Positions 54,807 through 55,621 of a DNA stretch of 55,621 bases are shown here, one piece after another (position 1 is the first letter of the stretch; each line of letters opens with the position of its first letter). Position numbers and translations under genes: made by a program. Source of the stretch: Gammaproteobacteria bacterium (GTDB taxonomy: Bacteria; Pseudomonadota; Gammaproteobacteria; Pseudomonadales; Halieaceae); NCBI GenBank assembly GCA_030428835.1, contig JAUIEP010000014.1, positions 1-55,621 on the forward strand, read 5' to 3'. Below the pieces are notes generated by a model that made no database searches, was not told where the DNA came from, and saw nothing but the letters and a program-made list of their open reading frames with translations.

Positions 54807-55621
54807 TCAGTCCGGCGGCCGCGCCAGGGCCCGCGCCGCACCCCACGCGCGCAACAGGTTGCCGCCCCATATCAAGTCGATCTGCGCCTCGCTGTAGCCG
54901 CGGCGCAGCAACTCCCGCGTGACGGCGGGCGATTCGCCGGCGTCGTCCCAGCCCTGGATACCGCCGCCACCGCCGAAGTCCGAGGCCACGCCCACGTGCC
55001 GCACGCCCACCAGCTGCGCGATGTAGTCGATGTGGTCGACGAGGTCGGCCACGGTGGCGCGCGGCCACTGCGCCTGCAGCGCATTGATGCGCTCGCGCAG
55101 TGCCGCCAGTTCGGCCTGGCTGGCGCGGCCGTACCAGTCCGGACCGTCCACGCCCGCCGCGCCCAGCACCGCCCGAATCGCCGCCTGGTTGTCCTCGCTC
55201 ACGTGGCGCAGGTAGCTGTCGAAGGCGACGACCTGGACGACGCCGCCGGTCGCCGCGATCGCGCGAATCTCCGCGTCGCCCAGGTTGCGCGGGTGATCGA
55301 ACACGCCCATCGCGCCCGAGTGCGAGGCGATGACCGGCGCGCGCGACAGCGCAGCCGCCTGCAGGGTTGACTGGTCGGACGCGTGGGAGACATCGATCAT
55401 GATGCCCAGGTCGTTGAGTCGCGCCACGAGCGTCCGACCCAGTGGCGTCAGTCCGGTGTCTTCGCCCGTCTCGTCCGGCCGGGGTCGCGCGGCAACGCCG
55501 AACTGGTTGTTGCCGTCGTGGGTGATCGAGATGTAAGCGGCGCCCCGCGCGGCGAATTCGTCCAGGTGTTCCAGGCCGGGCCCCAGCGGGTAGCCGTTTT
55601 CCACACCGATCACCGCGGACA
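54807..55621 (-). CDS. Membrane dipeptidase (M19 family), N-terminal part outside the window
   Basis: C-terminal 271 codons of an M19 renal-dipeptidase-like zinc enzyme. Recognised pieces: IGVENGYPLG (metal-bridging Glu), YISITHDGNNQF, IMIDVSHASDQS and ASHSGAMGVFDHPRN (zinc His ligands), and the C-terminal HVGVASDFGGGGG with its catalytic-site Asp. The frame continues past the window edge, and the N-terminal HxD motif is not present, so the true start lies outside. It lies upstream of the M28 peptidase on the same strand, suggesting a shared peptide-degradation role. Confidence 0.88.
   Translation of the reverse strand, partial: SAVIGVENGYPLGPGLEHLDEFAARGAAYISITHDGNNQFGVAARPRPDETGEDTGLTPLGRTLVARLNDLGIMIDVSHASDQSTLQAAALSRAPVIASHSGAMGVFDHPRNLGDAEIRAIAATGGVVQVVAFDSYLRHVSEDNQAAIRAVLGAAGVDGPDWYGRASQAELAALRERINALQAQWPRATVADLVDHIDYIAQLVGVRHVGVASDFGGGGGIQGWDDAGESPAVTRELLRRGYSEAQIDLIWGGNLLRAWGAARALARPPD

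Overview
The window is high-GC chromosomal DNA (by eye roughly two-thirds G+C, lower between about 20.2 and 30.0 kb), densely packed with long operons. Outer-membrane and lipoprotein-type signals, a Fur box, RND efflux, RimK/RimB, a Glp-type glycerol ABC system and a cohesin-like protein with a PEP-CTERM-like tail suggest a Gram-negative, aerobic, probably marine gammaproteobacterium (Halieaceae/OM60-like). That assignment is inference; there is no rRNA or tRNA in the window. No tRNA, rRNA, CRISPR array, integrase or complete insertion sequence was seen.

Region A (1-17,260, all plus strand) is a catabolic cluster: two acyl-CoA ligases, a Rieske oxygenase with its own adrenodoxin-type ferredoxin, a fused double acyl-CoA dehydrogenase, an acyl-CoA dehydrogenase pair, a Baeyer-Villiger-type flavoprotein monooxygenase, a cyclase-family hydrolase, two NTF2-like proteins, a crotonase, an SDR, a hot-dog thioesterase-like protein and a dihydrodipicolinate-reductase-like NAD(P) enzyme. 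Together they look like CoA activation, ring hydroxylation, Baeyer-Villiger oxygen insertion and beta-oxidation of a hydrophobic alicyclic, terpenoid or steroid-like substrate. A near-perfect 28-bp operator-like palindrome sits before the cyclase gene.

Region B (17,288-20,530) is an iron-responsive divergent locus. A perfectly placed Fur box lies inside a good sigma-70 promoter, between a secreted DUF6607-like protein (minus) and a plus-strand transcript with a small, apparently frameshifted gene and a RuBisCO-like protein lacking the catalytic lysines. It ends in the remains of an acyl-CoA dehydrogenase pseudogene.

Region C (20,795-30,044) pairs a secreted cohesin-like protein with a PEP-CTERM-like C-terminal anchor and a 2,839-residue secreted RHS/YD-repeat giant carrying a dockerin-like module right after its signal peptide. 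This looks like a non-cellulosomal cohesin-dockerin surface-tethering system.

Region D (30,268-41,412): a redoxin/cytochrome c/copper-monooxygenase-like/EF-hand fusion; an RND pump with its membrane fusion protein; MscS; a CorA-like transporter; and a RimK (with a TrkA-C domain)-RimB-deacylase operon.

Region E (41,427-50,387): a minus-strand glycerol-type ABC importer operon (glpS-T-P-Q-U-V order) interrupted by a 100-bp palindromic element, a DUF2804 protein and an arylsulfatase.

Region F (50,703-55,621): tandem overlapping GAPDH genes, the first with its catalytic Cys replaced by Ala; then a methyltransferase, an M28 peptidase lipoprotein and the C-terminal part of an M19 dipeptidase that runs off the window.
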